A stretch of DNA of 55,427 nucleotides from the NCBI GenBank assembly GCA_003134695.1, contig PLCB01000023.1, forward strand, positions 27,009 through 82,435, given 5' to 3'. A program made the position numbers and the translations under genes. This document shows, in pieces, positions 1-8,502 of the stretch. This stretch comes from Candidatus Zemynaea palustris. GTDB taxonomy: Bacteria; Vulcanimicrobiota; Vulcanimicrobiia; Vulcanimicrobiales; Vulcanimicrobiaceae. The stretch's first letter is position 1. Each line of letters opens with the position of its first letter. A model generated the notes under the pieces. That model did not search any database. It worked only from the letters and a program-made list of their open reading frames with translations, and had not been told where the DNA came from.

Positions 1-8
1 CGCAGCGT

Positions 9-2582
9 GTGGTAACCGTCCTCGCGCCGGGAAAGGATTTCAAGCGTGAGATTGATCTTAGCGGGCGCCGGCAAGGCAGGCATTCATCGTCCTTCGGCAT
101 GGACGGCCGCTCGCTTTGCGAATGGGCTGGCCAATCGATGACGCCCAGTTTTGACGCGCAACGCAACGAGTTCTGTGCCTACGTCCTCTCCGAGGACGAG
201 ACGCCGTTCGGCTTGACGCTCGGAAATTTCAAGACCTTTGCCTCCTCGACGCCCAAGGGCGGCGTGCGCGGTCTGTGGGACGCGAATACCGACCAGATCA
301 TCTTCGGGACGCATCAGATCGCCTACCGGCTGCGCGATCGCGGCCGCACGCTCTTTCCGCGCGAGGTTCGGCGCGAATTCACCTTTCTTCCGTACGCTCA
401 GATCTCCGAGTTCGCGCTCGACAAAGACGTGCGCGTCACCGAATGCTTCTACGTTCCGCACGGACCGAAACACGACCGGGCCGTCGCCTTCGTCGTCGAC
501 GTCACGCTCCACAATCAAGCCTCCGAAGCGGCGGAGGTCGCCATCTTCCCGTGGGCGCTGATCGTCGGACAGCGTTTTTACGGCGAACCGGAAAAAGACG
601 TGCACGCCTCGGTCGCCGGCGATTACGTGCGCGTCTGGAACCAAGAGACGGGTGCGACGCGCTGGTGGGGCGGTTCGCGTACGCCGTACGCCGTCGTGGT
701 CGCGTTACGAGAACAGGTTCTGCTGCAGGCGATGTCGCGCGGCGCGCTGCGGGAGGACGGTCACCTCGATGAGGTGACCCCGGCGCTGGCCGATTACGCC
801 GCCGGTCGCATCTTCGGCGCGCTGGAATTTCGTTTGACCGTCGCCGCCGGCGCGCGCGAGGCGTTGCGCATCGCGGTGGTCCATGACGACAAGGGCGAGA
901 GTGAGGCGCGCGCGACCTTCGACGATTTGCTCGCCGATGGCCACGCGTTGCACGAAACCCAGCGCTATTTCGGCACCGCGCTGGCCGACGCGCGCCTGCT
1001 CGTTCCGTCGCCGGTCATTTCGCGCGGCGTCGCCTGGGCGAAGTGCAACATGTTGCGGATCGTCAAGGAGTATCCGCAGGGTTGGGGTTCGACCAACTCG
1101 CCGCCGTCCGACATCCTCGTGTCGCGCGACACGTCGTGGCTCGTGCACGGCTTCGACTACTTCTTGCCGCAATTCAGCCGCGACGCGATCGAAGTCTTCA
1201 ACCGCTTCATCGAACCCAACGGACAGGTGGTGGAATACGTGCGTGGCGTCAGCGGCTTCTCCACCTCGTACGATCTCAACATCAACGACGACACGCCGCT
1301 GCACCTCATCGCCATCCTTCACCATTATAACGCGACGCTCGACTACGCATGGGTGGAAAGCGTCCATCCGCTCGTCGTAAAAGTCGCCGATTACCTGCTC
1401 TCACAGCGCGACTCGAACGGCTTGGTGTATTGCAGCGCCAAGGGCGTCGACATGTACGGGATCACGTCCTGGCGCAACATCATCCCCCAATACACGCTCG
1501 ACGGCGCCGTCACCGAGATCAACGCCGAAGCCGTCTTCGCCCTCGAGGCGGCCGCGATGCTGTGCGCCGTCGCCGGCGACGGCGAGCACTGGGCGACCTA
1601 CTCGCGTGAGGCGGCGGCGATGCGCGAGAAGATGCTCGCGCACCTCTTCAACGCCGACACCGGCGCCTTCGTCCTCAACTACGACAAAGACGGCAACTAT
1701 CAGGACAACTTCACGGCCGACGAGGTCTTCCCGGTGCTGTTCAACATCGCGGGCAGCGCGGAGCGACGCAAGATCTTGGAGCGCCTTTCGGAAAGCGACT
1801 TCGTCACGCCGGTCGGGCTGCGAACGATCTCGCTGGCAGACTCATGGTATTTTCCGTCGCACGGTTTCGGTTTGCTCGGGGGCGTTTGGCCGGACTTGAC
1901 GCTGTGGTTCGCGGTCGCGCTCGCGCGCAACGGTTATCCTGAACGCGCGGTGCACTGGCTCGAAGCGGTCTACGCCTCGATGGAGGGCGGCGTCGCGCGC
2001 AACACGGTGCCGGGGCAATTCGCCGAGTGGTTCGACGGCGGTTCGCAGACCAATCGCGGAATGTACATGTCGCCCTGGACCAGCGCCAAATATCTGTGGG
2101 CGGTCGCCGAGACGGTTTGCGGTCTCGACGGTTACCGGACGAGCGGCCGTCCGCACCTCTCGCCGACGATCCCGCCCGAATGGAATTGGGTCTCCGCCGT
2201 CCGAGTTCGCTGGGGCGCGGGCCGCTGCACCTACGTGATCGACGCGAAGCGGCGGCTCATCTTCGGCGACATGCGTGAAGCGTCGGCGGAGGAGCCGTAC
2301 CGGTGCATCTACGCCGGCCGCGACGTCAGTGACGAAGTGACCACTTCGCCGTTCGAGGTCGGTGCCGTCGGTTTCGAGGACGAAGGAGGGGCGGTGCGCG
2401 TGTTCGTCTGCAATCCGCTCGACCTCGCTCGCGAAGTCAGCCTCGAGTTCCGCGGCCGCACGATTCGTCGCGCGGTCATGCCGGGCGAACTCGTCGAATT
2501 GGTCATCTCCGGCCGGCCGGCGGACCGGGAAGCATTTCCGTCGACGCCGGACATGCGTGGCCTGGTCGAGGCAGCACGCTAG
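9..2582 (+). CDS. Six-hairpin (alpha/alpha) glycosidase-like protein
   Basis: 857 residues if the GTG at 9 is the start, but the frame is open to the window edge, so the true start may lie upstream, or further in at the ATG near codon 31 or 44. The N-terminal third looks like a beta-sandwich (residues ~50-320). The middle (~330-720) resembles an (alpha/alpha)6 toroid, with acidic and aromatic patches such as RDTSWLVHGFDYF and FAEWFDGGS typical of GH15/GH63/GDE-like glycosidases. The C-terminal ~120 residues look like a beta domain. No signal peptide is evident from the GTG start, so a cytoplasmic glycan or trehalose/glycogen-related role is possible. The substrate cannot be told from sequence. 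The stop overlaps the next start (TAGTG). Confidence 0.6.
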   Translation: MVTVLAPGKDFKREIDLSGRRQGRHSSSFGMDGRSLCEWAGQSMTPSFDAQRNEFCAYVLSEDETPFGLTLGNFKTFASSTPKGGVRGLWDANTDQIIFGTHQIAYRLRDRGRTLFPREVRREFTFLPYAQISEFALDKDVRVTECFYVPHGPKHDRAVAFVVDVTLHNQASEAAEVAIFPWALIVGQRFYGEPEKDVHASVAGDYVRVWNQETGATRWWGGSRTPYAVVVALREQVLLQAMSRGALREDGHLDEVTPALADYAAGRIFGALEFRLTVAAGAREALRIAVVHDDKGESEARATFDDLLADGHALHETQRYFGTALADARLLVPSPVISRGVAWAKCNMLRIVKEYPQGWGSTNSPPSDILVSRDTSWLVHGFDYFLPQFSRDAIEVFNRFIEPNGQVVEYVRGVSGFSTSYDLNINDDTPLHLIAILHHYNATLDYAWVESVHPLVVKVADYLLSQRDSNGLVYCSAKGVDMYGITSWRNIIPQYTLDGAVTEINAEAVFALEAAAMLCAVAGDGEHWATYSREAAAMREKMLAHLFNADTGAFVLNYDKDGNYQDNFTADEVFPVLFNIAGSAERRKILERLSESDFVTPVGLRTISLADSWYFPSHGFGLLGGVWPDLTLWFAVALARNGYPERAVHWLEAVYASMEGGVARNTVPGQFAEWFDGGSQTNRGMYMSPWTSAKYLWAVAETVCGLDGYRTSGRPHLSPTIPPEWNWVSAVRVRWGAGRCTYVIDAKRRLIFGDMREASAEEPYRCIYAGRDVSDEVTTSPFEVGAVGFEDEGGAVRVFVCNPLDLAREVSLEFRGRTIRRAVMPGELVELVISGRPADREAFPSTPDMRGLVEAAR

Positions 2583-3058
2583 TGGGTCCGCGTGCCGCGC
2601 TCTCGCAGGTCCTCATCATAGGCGCGCTGCTGCTGCTGGTCGCGGTCGGGTTCGGGGTCGGGATGGGGAACCGCGTCCTCGGTCAGGTCGCCGGGCGGGA
2701 GCTGGTCGTTCCGACGCCGGTTCCGATTCCAACCGCGAGCGCGATTCCGGGCGATCCGGGAAACTGGGCGGCCTGGAAACACATCTCCGTCATGGCCGTC
2801 GCGACCGATCCGGCCTTTCCCGACCCGCGCATTCCCCCCGAGCCCGAAGTCAGGTCGACCCCGAAGCCTCCGCCCAAGCCCAAGCCGACGCCGAGCCCGA
2901 CCCCGTTCCAGGTGCCGAGCGAGGGCTACACCTCGCCGCCGTTGCCCTTGCCGCTCGTCTCGCACACCCCGGAAGGCCCGGGTGGCGAGTCCGAGCCGAC
3001 GCGCCAGCCTGGCCGCGGGCCAACCCCACCCGTCCCGGCTCCCTCGCCGAACCCCTAA
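2582..3058 (+). CDS. Membrane-anchored proline-rich protein, hypothetical
   Basis: 158 residues from a GTG that overlaps the upstream stop by one base. One hydrophobic helix (residues ~8-28) is followed by an extracytoplasmic stretch rich in Pro, Thr and Ser with PTP and PKP runs, which suggests an anchored, extended linker-like protein that crosses the envelope. No catalytic motif is visible. The tight overlap suggests co-translation with the glycosidase-like gene. Proline-rich low-complexity sequence makes homology unreliable; the function is unknown. Confidence 0.55.
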   Translation: MGPRAALSQVLIIGALLLLVAVGFGVGMGNRVLGQVAGRELVVPTPVPIPTASAIPGDPGNWAAWKHISVMAVATDPAFPDPRIPPEPEVRSTPKPPPKPKPTPSPTPFQVPSEGYTSPPLPLPLVSHTPEGPGGESEPTRQPGRGPTPPVPAPSPNP

Positions 3059-3093
3059 ACTCGTTCGTCCCCGGGGGTCGCAACCGGCCGACC

Positions 3094-3135
3094 GTCTCTA
3101 CCGTTCTCATTGGAATGGACTGCTACGATAGAGAC
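3094..3135 (+). promoter_or_regulatory. Candidate pdxST promoter with flanking inverted repeat
   Basis: An extended -10 (TGCTACGAT, 3121-3129) lies about 24 bp before the pdxS ATG, and a strong ribosome binding site (GGGAGGCGGAG, 3141-3151) follows. A perfect 7-bp inverted repeat, GTCTCTA (3094-3100) and TAGAGAC (3129-3135), spans the region and its right arm overlaps the -10 end. No good -35 is visible. The arrangement fits an operator or a 5' hairpin, but neither is demonstrated. Confidence 0.35.
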
Positions 3136-3152
3136 ACTGGGGGAGGCGGAGC

Positions 3153-4130
3153 ATGAACGGCGCAAATCAATCGAGCGGCTCGAAGACGGGGACGGTCAAG
3201 GTCAAGCGGGGTCTTGCGCAGATGCTCAAGGGCGGCGTCATCATGGACGTCGTCACCCCGGAGCAGGCGACGATCGCCCAAGAAGCGGGTGCGGTCGCGG
3301 TGATGGCGCTCGAGCGCATCCCGGCCGACATTCGCACGATGGGCGGCGTCGCGCGCATGAGCGACTTGTCGCTGGTCCAACGCATCATGGACGCCGTGAC
3401 GATTCCCGTGATGGCCAAGGTACGCATCGGTCATTTCGCCGAGGCGCAATGTCTGGAAGCCCTCGGCGTCGACTTCATCGACGAATCGGAAGTCTTGACG
3501 CCGGCCGACGACAAGTATCACGTCGCCAAGCAGAAATTCTCGGTGCCGTTCGTGTGCGGCGCGCGCGATCTGGGTGAGGCGTTGCGGCGGATCGTCGAGG
3601 GCGCCGCGATGATTCGCAGCAAGGGCGAAGCGGGCAGCGGAAACATTGTCGAAGCGGTGCGCCACATGCGCGCGATCCGCGACTCGATCGGCGAACTCTC
3701 GGTGGCGCCGGAAGAAGAACTCGTCGCGCGCGCGCGCGATCTCGGCGCGCCGTACGAGCTGGTCAAGGAAGTCGCGAAAGCCAAACGCTTGCCGGTCGTG
3801 TTGTTTTGCGCGGGGGGCGTCTCGACGCCGGCCGATGCGGCACTCATGATGCAACTCGGGGCCGAAGGCATCTTCGTCGGCAGCGGCATCTTCAAAGCTG
3901 CGGCGATTGTCGAGAACGGGCTGCCGCTGTACGACGAGAACGGATTCCCGAAGATCGACGGCTCGATCGCACTCCGCTATGCGAAAGCGATCGTCGACGC
4001 GACGACGCATTTCGAAGATCCGAAGGCGGTCGTTGCGGCGTCGCAGTCGCTGGCCGGGGCGCGCCCAATGCACGGGCTCGACCTCCGGCAACTGCCCGAA
4101 GGGCAACTGCTCGCCTCGCGCGGCAACTAA
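3153..4130 (+). CDS. pdxS: Pyridoxal 5'-phosphate synthase, lyase subunit PdxS
   Basis: 325 residues. PdxS condenses ribose 5-phosphate, glyceraldehyde 3-phosphate and ammonia from PdxT into PLP. The barrel core is clear: IMDVV with Asp32, VMAKVRIGH with the Schiff-base Lys89 (equivalent to B. subtilis Asp24 and Lys81), [10 protein letters not shown], and the phosphate loop GSGIF. It is about 30 residues longer than the usual 294. There is an N-terminal extension of ~8 and an insert of ~20 residues ([17 protein letters not shown]) between GSGIFK and [13 protein letters not shown], where the family normally has a short SDNP-like link. The ATG has a strong ribosome binding site. pdxT follows 5 bp later. 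Confidence 0.97.
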   Translation: MNGANQSSGSKTGTVKVKRGLAQMLKGGVIMDVVTPEQATIAQEAGAVAVMALERIPADIRTMGGVARMSDLSLVQRIMDAVTIPVMAKVRIGHFAEAQCLEALGVDFIDESEVLTPADDKYHVAKQKFSVPFVCGARDLGEALRRIVEGAAMIRSKGEAGSGNIVEAVRHMRAIRDSIGELSVAPEEELVARARDLGAPYELVKEVAKAKRLPVVLFCAGGVSTPADAALMMQLGAEGIFVGSGIFKAAAIVENGLPLYDENGFPKIDGSIALRYAKAIVDATTHFEDPKAVVAASQSLAGARPMHGLDLRQLPEGQLLASRGN

Positions 4131-4135
4131 GTGTC

Positions 4136-4726
4136 GTGCCTTCTTCTGAAAAATCGCTGATCGGCGTGCTCGCCGTCCAAGGTGACGTCGAGGAACATCT
4201 GCGCGCGCTCGAACGGAGCGGTGCGCGGGCGACTCCGGTCAAGACGCTGGCGGAGTTAGAAGCAGTCGACGCGCTCGTCGTCCCCGGTGGGGAATCGACG
4301 ACGGTGATTCGTTTGCTCGAGCGCTTCGGTTTGACCGAACCGATCCGCGAACGCGTTCGCGCCGGGATGCCGTTCTGGGGAACGTGCATGGGGATGATCG
4401 TCGCCGCGCACGACGTGGCCGGACTCGAACAGCAGACGCTCGGCGTGCTCGACGTGACGGTGCGCCGCAACGCATTCGGCCGTCAGATTTCGTCGGCGGA
4501 GGTGGCGCTCGACATTCCGGCGCTCGGTGAGAAACCGTTCCCGGCAGTTTTCATTCGGGCGCCCTGGATCGAGCGCGCCGGCCCGGGCGTCGAGGTCCTC
4601 GCGAGTCACGCTGGTCACGGCGTATTCGTCCGGCAAGGTAACGTCGTCGGAACGTCGTTTCACCCCGAGCTGACCGGCGACGCTCGTGTCCACCGGTACT
4701 TTCTGGACCTGGTGCGAGCGGCGTAG
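4136..4726 (+). CDS. pdxT: Pyridoxal 5'-phosphate synthase, glutaminase subunit PdxT
   Basis: 196 residues from the GTG at 4136, 5 bp after the pdxS stop; this gives the normal family length. Class I glutamine amidotransferase: it hydrolyses glutamine and channels ammonia to PdxS in the 12+12 synthase. Visible motifs are GVLAVQGDVEEH at the N-terminus, PGGEST (~50-55), the nucleophile elbow FWGTCMGM with Cys84, and the C-terminal His-Glu pair in SFHPELT. The open frame extends far upstream inside pdxS, but that part is a shadow. Confidence 0.96.
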   Translation: MPSSEKSLIGVLAVQGDVEEHLRALERSGARATPVKTLAELEAVDALVVPGGESTTVIRLLERFGLTEPIRERVRAGMPFWGTCMGMIVAAHDVAGLEQQTLGVLDVTVRRNAFGRQISSAEVALDIPALGEKPFPAVFIRAPWIERAGPGVEVLASHAGHGVFVRQGNVVGTSFHPELTGDARVHRYFLDLVRAA

Positions 4727-4837
4727 CCACCTCTCACCAGGAGGTCGGGGCCGCGCCTGGCGTAAGAGCGCAAGGATGGCCGAGCCAACCGTTGCAGCTC
4801 CTCCCGTTGAAGCCGAACTCCGTTCGAGGACGCCAGC

Positions 4838-5368
4838 GTGACCGACGTCCTCGTTTTGAACTTCACGTACGAAGCACTCAACATCACGACGTTCCAGCGC
4901 GCCGTGAAGCTGATCTTTTCAGGTAAGGCGGAAGTCGTCCACGACCGCGACCGGCTCCTGATCTCGCCGAGCTTCGAGATGCGGCTGCCCTCGATCATTC
5001 GAATGTTGTACTACATCCGGCGTCCGATGCAAAAGGTGGCGCTGACCAAGAAGAACATTTTACTACGCGACGATTATACGTGCCAATACTGCGGGCTCAA
5101 GGGCGAGCGCTTGATGACGGTCGACCACGTCATCCCGCGCAGCCGCGGAGGCCCTTCGACTTGGGAAAACCTCGTGTGTTCGTGCATGCGCTGTAACAAC
5201 CGCAAGAACAACCGTTCGCCCGAACATTCGAACATGACGTTACGCAAGAAACCGAAAGCCCCGAAGTACATCCCCTGGATTCGCGTCAAGCGCAACACGC
5301 TGCCGGGCGAATGGTACAAGTTCTTGTTCTTGTACAACGTCTCGATCGAGGACCGGATCGAGAGTTAG
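4838..5368 (+). CDS. HNH endonuclease family protein
   Basis: 176 residues from a GTG. The core is a zinc-stabilised HNH (beta-beta-alpha-metal) fold: CQYCG, then TVDHVIPRSRGG, ENLVCSCMRCNNRK, with two CxxC pairs holding the metal and His-Asn-His residues for DNA cleavage. The ~75-residue N-terminal part (VLVLNFTYEALNI..RAVKLIFSGKAEV) is typical of the stand-alone chromosomal HNH proteins of Cyanobacteria, Chloroflexota and Deinococcus-Thermus, whose role is unsettled. No toxin/immunity or restriction partner is adjacent, so a housekeeping or repair role is more likely than defence. It ends 3 bp before the decarboxylase's probable CTG start, in the same frame. Confidence 0.85.
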   Translation: MTDVLVLNFTYEALNITTFQRAVKLIFSGKAEVVHDRDRLLISPSFEMRLPSIIRMLYYIRRPMQKVALTKKNILLRDDYTCQYCGLKGERLMTVDHVIPRSRGGPSTWENLVCSCMRCNNRKNNRSPEHSNMTLRKKPKAPKYIPWIRVKRNTLPGEWYKFLFLYNVSIEDRIES

Positions 5369-5371
5369 CAG

Positions 5372-6856
5372 CTGGACCAATCGCGGACGCCGTACTTCGA
5401 TGTCCTGCTCGACTACGTGGACTCCGGCGTCATCCCGTTCCACACGCCCGGGCACATGCAAGGCAAGGGGATGGATCGCGCGCTGCGCGATTTTCTCGGG
5501 GACAACGTTCTCGCCATCGACCTGACGCAAATTCGCGGGCTGGACGATCTGCTGCAGCCGACCGGGGCGATCGCCGAAGCACAGGCGCTGGCCGCCGAAG
5601 CCTACGGCGCCGATCATTCATTCTTCTTGATCAACGGCTCGACGAGCGGCAACCAGATCATGATGATGGCCGCGCTCAATCCCGGCGAGAAGATGGCGCT
5701 GCCGCGCAACTCGCACAAGAGCGCGATGGGCGGCTTGATCGTGAGCGGCGTGCAACCGGTCTGGATGCGGCCGGAGGTCGACGACGCGCTACACATGGAT
5801 CATACGGTCACCCCGGAGACGGTGCGCCGCACGCTCGATGCGCACCGCGACATCAAGGCCGTCTATATCGTGACCCCGACCTACTATGGTGTCGCCGCCG
5901 ACATCGAGGGGATCGCCGCCGTCGTTCACGAGCGCAATCTGCCGCTCTTGGTGGACGAGGCGTGGGGGCCGCACTTCCACTTTCACCCGGCGCTGCCGGT
6001 CGATGCGCTTGAAGCCGGTGCCGATCTGTGCATCAATTCGACGCACAAGATGCTCGGCAGCATGTCGCAAACCGCGATGTTGCACGCGAAAGGGAAGCGA
6101 GTCAGAATCGACCGGCTCAAGGGCGTCGTCAAGCTCTTTCTCTCGACGTCGCCGAACCTCGTGCTCATCGCTTCGCTCGACGTCGCGCGCAAACAGATGG
6201 CGCTGGAAGGAGCGGCGCTGCTTTCGCGGACGATCGACCTCGCGCAAGAGACGCGTCGCAGGCTCAACGAGATCCCCGGTGTCTACTGTTTCGGTGAAGA
6301 GTTGCGTGGCAAGCCCGGGGTCTTCGATCTCGATCCCACGAAGATCACGATCACCGTCAAGAATCTCGGATACACCGGCTACGAAGCGGAAGAGATTCTG
6401 CGGCGTCGTTACAACGTCCAGTGCGAGCTGGCCGATCTCTTCAATTGCCTCGCGCTATTCACGATCGGCACGACGGCCGAAGCCGCCGAACGGCTGGTCT
6501 ACGGCGTGGCGCAATTGGCGCGCGAAGATCGCCCGATCGACGTCTTCTCGCCATCGGGCGTCCTCCAGCGCCGCTTGAAAACGGGGACGTACGCCCTGCC
6601 GACGATCCCGCCGATTCGCATGAACCCGCGGGACGCATTCCTGGCGCCCACCGAAAGCGTAAGGTTCAAGAAGAGCGCGGGCCGGATCTGCGCCGAGGTC
6701 ATCACGCCCTATCCGCCCGGGATTCCTGTGATCTCGCCGGGCGAAGAGATCACGCAGGAGATCGTCGATTATCTCGACCTCGAACTGCGCGCGGGCGTGC
6801 GGATGCAGGGACCCTACGACTCGGAACTCCGAACCATCCGGGTAGTATCTAGGTAA
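5372..6856 (+). CDS. Orn/Lys/Arg decarboxylase, SpeA-like, probable CTG start
   Basis: PLP-dependent fold-type I decarboxylase, 494 residues from the CTG at 5372. The N-terminus LDQSRTPYFDVLLDYV..PFHTPGH aligns residue for residue with B. subtilis SpeA (MSQHETP...FHIPGH), placing CTG at the Met position; the first GTG (5417) would remove 15 conserved residues. Motifs: GADHSFFLINGSTSGN, PLLVDEAWGPHFHFH with the PLP Asp, STHKML with the Schiff-base Lys, and the C-terminal YPPGIPVISPGE of the small domain. It probably makes agmatine, cadaverine or putrescine; the substrate is not resolved. Order decarboxylase-ATPase-tmk-holB recalls yaaO-tmk-holB of B. subtilis. GAGAG (5360-5364) is a plausible ribosome binding site for the CTG. 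Confidence 0.92.
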   Translation: MDQSRTPYFDVLLDYVDSGVIPFHTPGHMQGKGMDRALRDFLGDNVLAIDLTQIRGLDDLLQPTGAIAEAQALAAEAYGADHSFFLINGSTSGNQIMMMAALNPGEKMALPRNSHKSAMGGLIVSGVQPVWMRPEVDDALHMDHTVTPETVRRTLDAHRDIKAVYIVTPTYYGVAADIEGIAAVVHERNLPLLVDEAWGPHFHFHPALPVDALEAGADLCINSTHKMLGSMSQTAMLHAKGKRVRIDRLKGVVKLFLSTSPNLVLIASLDVARKQMALEGAALLSRTIDLAQETRRRLNEIPGVYCFGEELRGKPGVFDLDPTKITITVKNLGYTGYEAEEILRRRYNVQCELADLFNCLALFTIGTTAEAAERLVYGVAQLAREDRPIDVFSPSGVLQRRLKTGTYALPTIPPIRMNPRDAFLAPTESVRFKKSAGRICAEVITPYPPGIPVISPGEEITQEIVDYLDLELRAGVRMQGPYDSELRTIRVVSR

Positions 6857-6927
6857 AGAAAAGCAGATGTACCATGCCAGGTCCGCGACGTAGACGCACC
6901 AAAGACCCGTTCAGATGAGGGAAAGCC

Positions 6928-8502
6928 TTGGCCGTTGACGGCGACGCGGTCTCTCCGCTTTTTGAACTGACTCAGCTCCTCGACATCTTCCCGCTGCCGA
7001 TTCGGCAGGCGCTCGTTCGGCTCGCGAACCTCGAAGATCTGATCGAAGTCGTCCTCGACCTCGGCCGCCCGCCAGAGGCGCGCTTCACCGACGATTTCGT
7101 GTACCTCTCCGATCACAAGATCACGCTCGAAGATCTCGCGCACGTCATTTCGCGGCTCTCGGAGTTCGGTGCCGACAACCGAGCCGGGATCGAGCAGACG
7201 CTGCATCGCATCTCGGCGGTGCGCAATCGAAACGGCAAGATCATCGGCCTGACATGCCGCGTCGGCCGCGCGGTGTACGGCACGGTCGACATTGTCCTCG
7301 ACGTCGTGCGCAGCGGGAAGTCGATTTGCTTGCTGGGTCCGCCGGGCGTCGGAAAGACCACGATGCTGCGCGAGTGCGCGCGCACGCTGGCCGAGGACCG
7401 CAAGCGCGTCGTCGTCGTCGACACTTCGAACGAGATCGCGGGGGACGGCGACGTACCGCATCCCGGCATCGGTCACGCGCGTCGCATGCAAGTCGCCGAC
7501 CCGGCGTTGCAGCATCAGGTGATGATCGAGGCCGTCGAAAACCACATGCCCGAGGTCATCGTGATCGACGAAATCGGAACCGAAGCCGAGGCGATCGCGG
7601 CGCGCACGATCGCCGAACGCGGCGTCCAGTTGATCGGCACGGCGCACGGGCGGACGCTCGAGAACATCTTGATGAATCCGACGCTCTCCGATCTCGTCGG
7701 CGGCGTGGGAACCGTGACGCTCTCCGACGAGGAAGCGCGCCGGCGCGGGACGCGCAAGACCGTCCTCGAGCGCAAGGCGCCACCGACCTTCGACGTGCTG
7801 ATCGAGATCAACGATCGCAACCGGCTGTCGATCTACAAAGACGTCGGCGAGACCATCGACGCGCTGCTGCGCGGCTATCATCCTCAGCCCGAAGTCCGGC
7901 AGCGCATGCCGGGCGGCAGCGTGAGCGTCGTCCAAAAAGCCGTCCCTGTGCCGCCCAAACGTCTGGGGGCGATGGCAGCCGAGTTCGTGCCGGGTGAGGA
8001 CGAGGGCGACGAGTCCGAAACGCACGTCGCGATCTTCCCGTACGGCGTCTCGCGCAACAAGATCGAGCGCGCGATCTTAAATCTCGGCGTCGGCGCCTCG
8101 ATCGCGCGCAAATGGGACGACGCCGACGTCGTTCTTGCGCTCAAGACGCTCGAGAAGAAAGAGTCCGAGAAACTCAGGTCGATCGCGGCCGAGAACGTGC
8201 CGATCTATTCGGTCAAGACCAACACGACCGCGCAGATCATGGCGGCGTTGAAGGACATCTTCAACCTGCCTTCGATCGACGCCGAGGAAGTCGCGTTACG
8301 CGAGGCGGGTGAGGCGATTTACACCGTGCTGCTCGAGAATCGCACGGTCGAACTCTCGCCGCAGACGTCGTACGTGCGGCGCTTGCAACATCAGTTGGCC
8401 GAGCAGCATCGCGTCCAGTCGCGCAGCACCGGACTCGAACCGAATCGTCGCGTCCTCTATTCTCGCGCGCCTGAATTCTCCACGACCGGAGCATCCGCGT
8501 AA
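6928..8502 (+). CDS. R3H domain AAA ATPase (SpoIIIAA/Ycf45-like)
   Basis: 524 residues from a TTG with a good ribosome binding site (AGGGA, 6918-6922). The N-terminal ~110 residues resemble the SpoIIIAA adaptor region. Residues ~115-330 form a RecA/secretion-type ATPase: Walker A GPPGVGKTT (137-145), Walker B EVIVIDEIGTEAEA, sensor GTAHG. The C-terminus (~370-510) carries an R3H single-stranded nucleic-acid-binding segment with RLQHQLAEQHRVQSRS and EPNRRVLYSR. Homologues are Ycf45 of cyanobacteria/plastids and stage III sporulation AA; no sporulation genes are here, so a nucleic-acid role is likely. It lies directly before tmk and holB. The 3' end overlaps the presumed tmk start. Confidence 0.9.
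   Translation: MAVDGDAVSPLFELTQLLDIFPLPIRQALVRLANLEDLIEVVLDLGRPPEARFTDDFVYLSDHKITLEDLAHVISRLSEFGADNRAGIEQTLHRISAVRNRNGKIIGLTCRVGRAVYGTVDIVLDVVRSGKSICLLGPPGVGKTTMLRECARTLAEDRKRVVVVDTSNEIAGDGDVPHPGIGHARRMQVADPALQHQVMIEAVENHMPEVIVIDEIGTEAEAIAARTIAERGVQLIGTAHGRTLENILMNPTLSDLVGGVGTVTLSDEEARRRGTRKTVLERKAPPTFDVLIEINDRNRLSIYKDVGETIDALLRGYHPQPEVRQRMPGGSVSVVQKAVPVPPKRLGAMAAEFVPGEDEGDESETHVAIFPYGVSRNKIERAILNLGVGASIARKWDDADVVLALKTLEKKESEKLRSIAAENVPIYSVKTNTTAQIMAALKDIFNLPSIDAEEVALREAGEAIYTVLLENRTVELSPQTSYVRRLQHQLAEQHRVQSRSTGLEPNRRVLYSRAPEFSTTGASA

Noticed and set aside
4776-4841. 21-codon reading frame (MAEPTVAAPPVEAEL...) ending in the HNH start as GTGA
   Set aside because: AAGG touches the ATG with no spacing, the composition is low complexity and no conservation can be judged; too weak to call a leader peptide.
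4838-5368. HNH gene as part of a defence island or mobile intron
   Set aside because: Neighbours are housekeeping genes, composition matches them, and no restriction, toxin, integrase or intron boundaries are seen.
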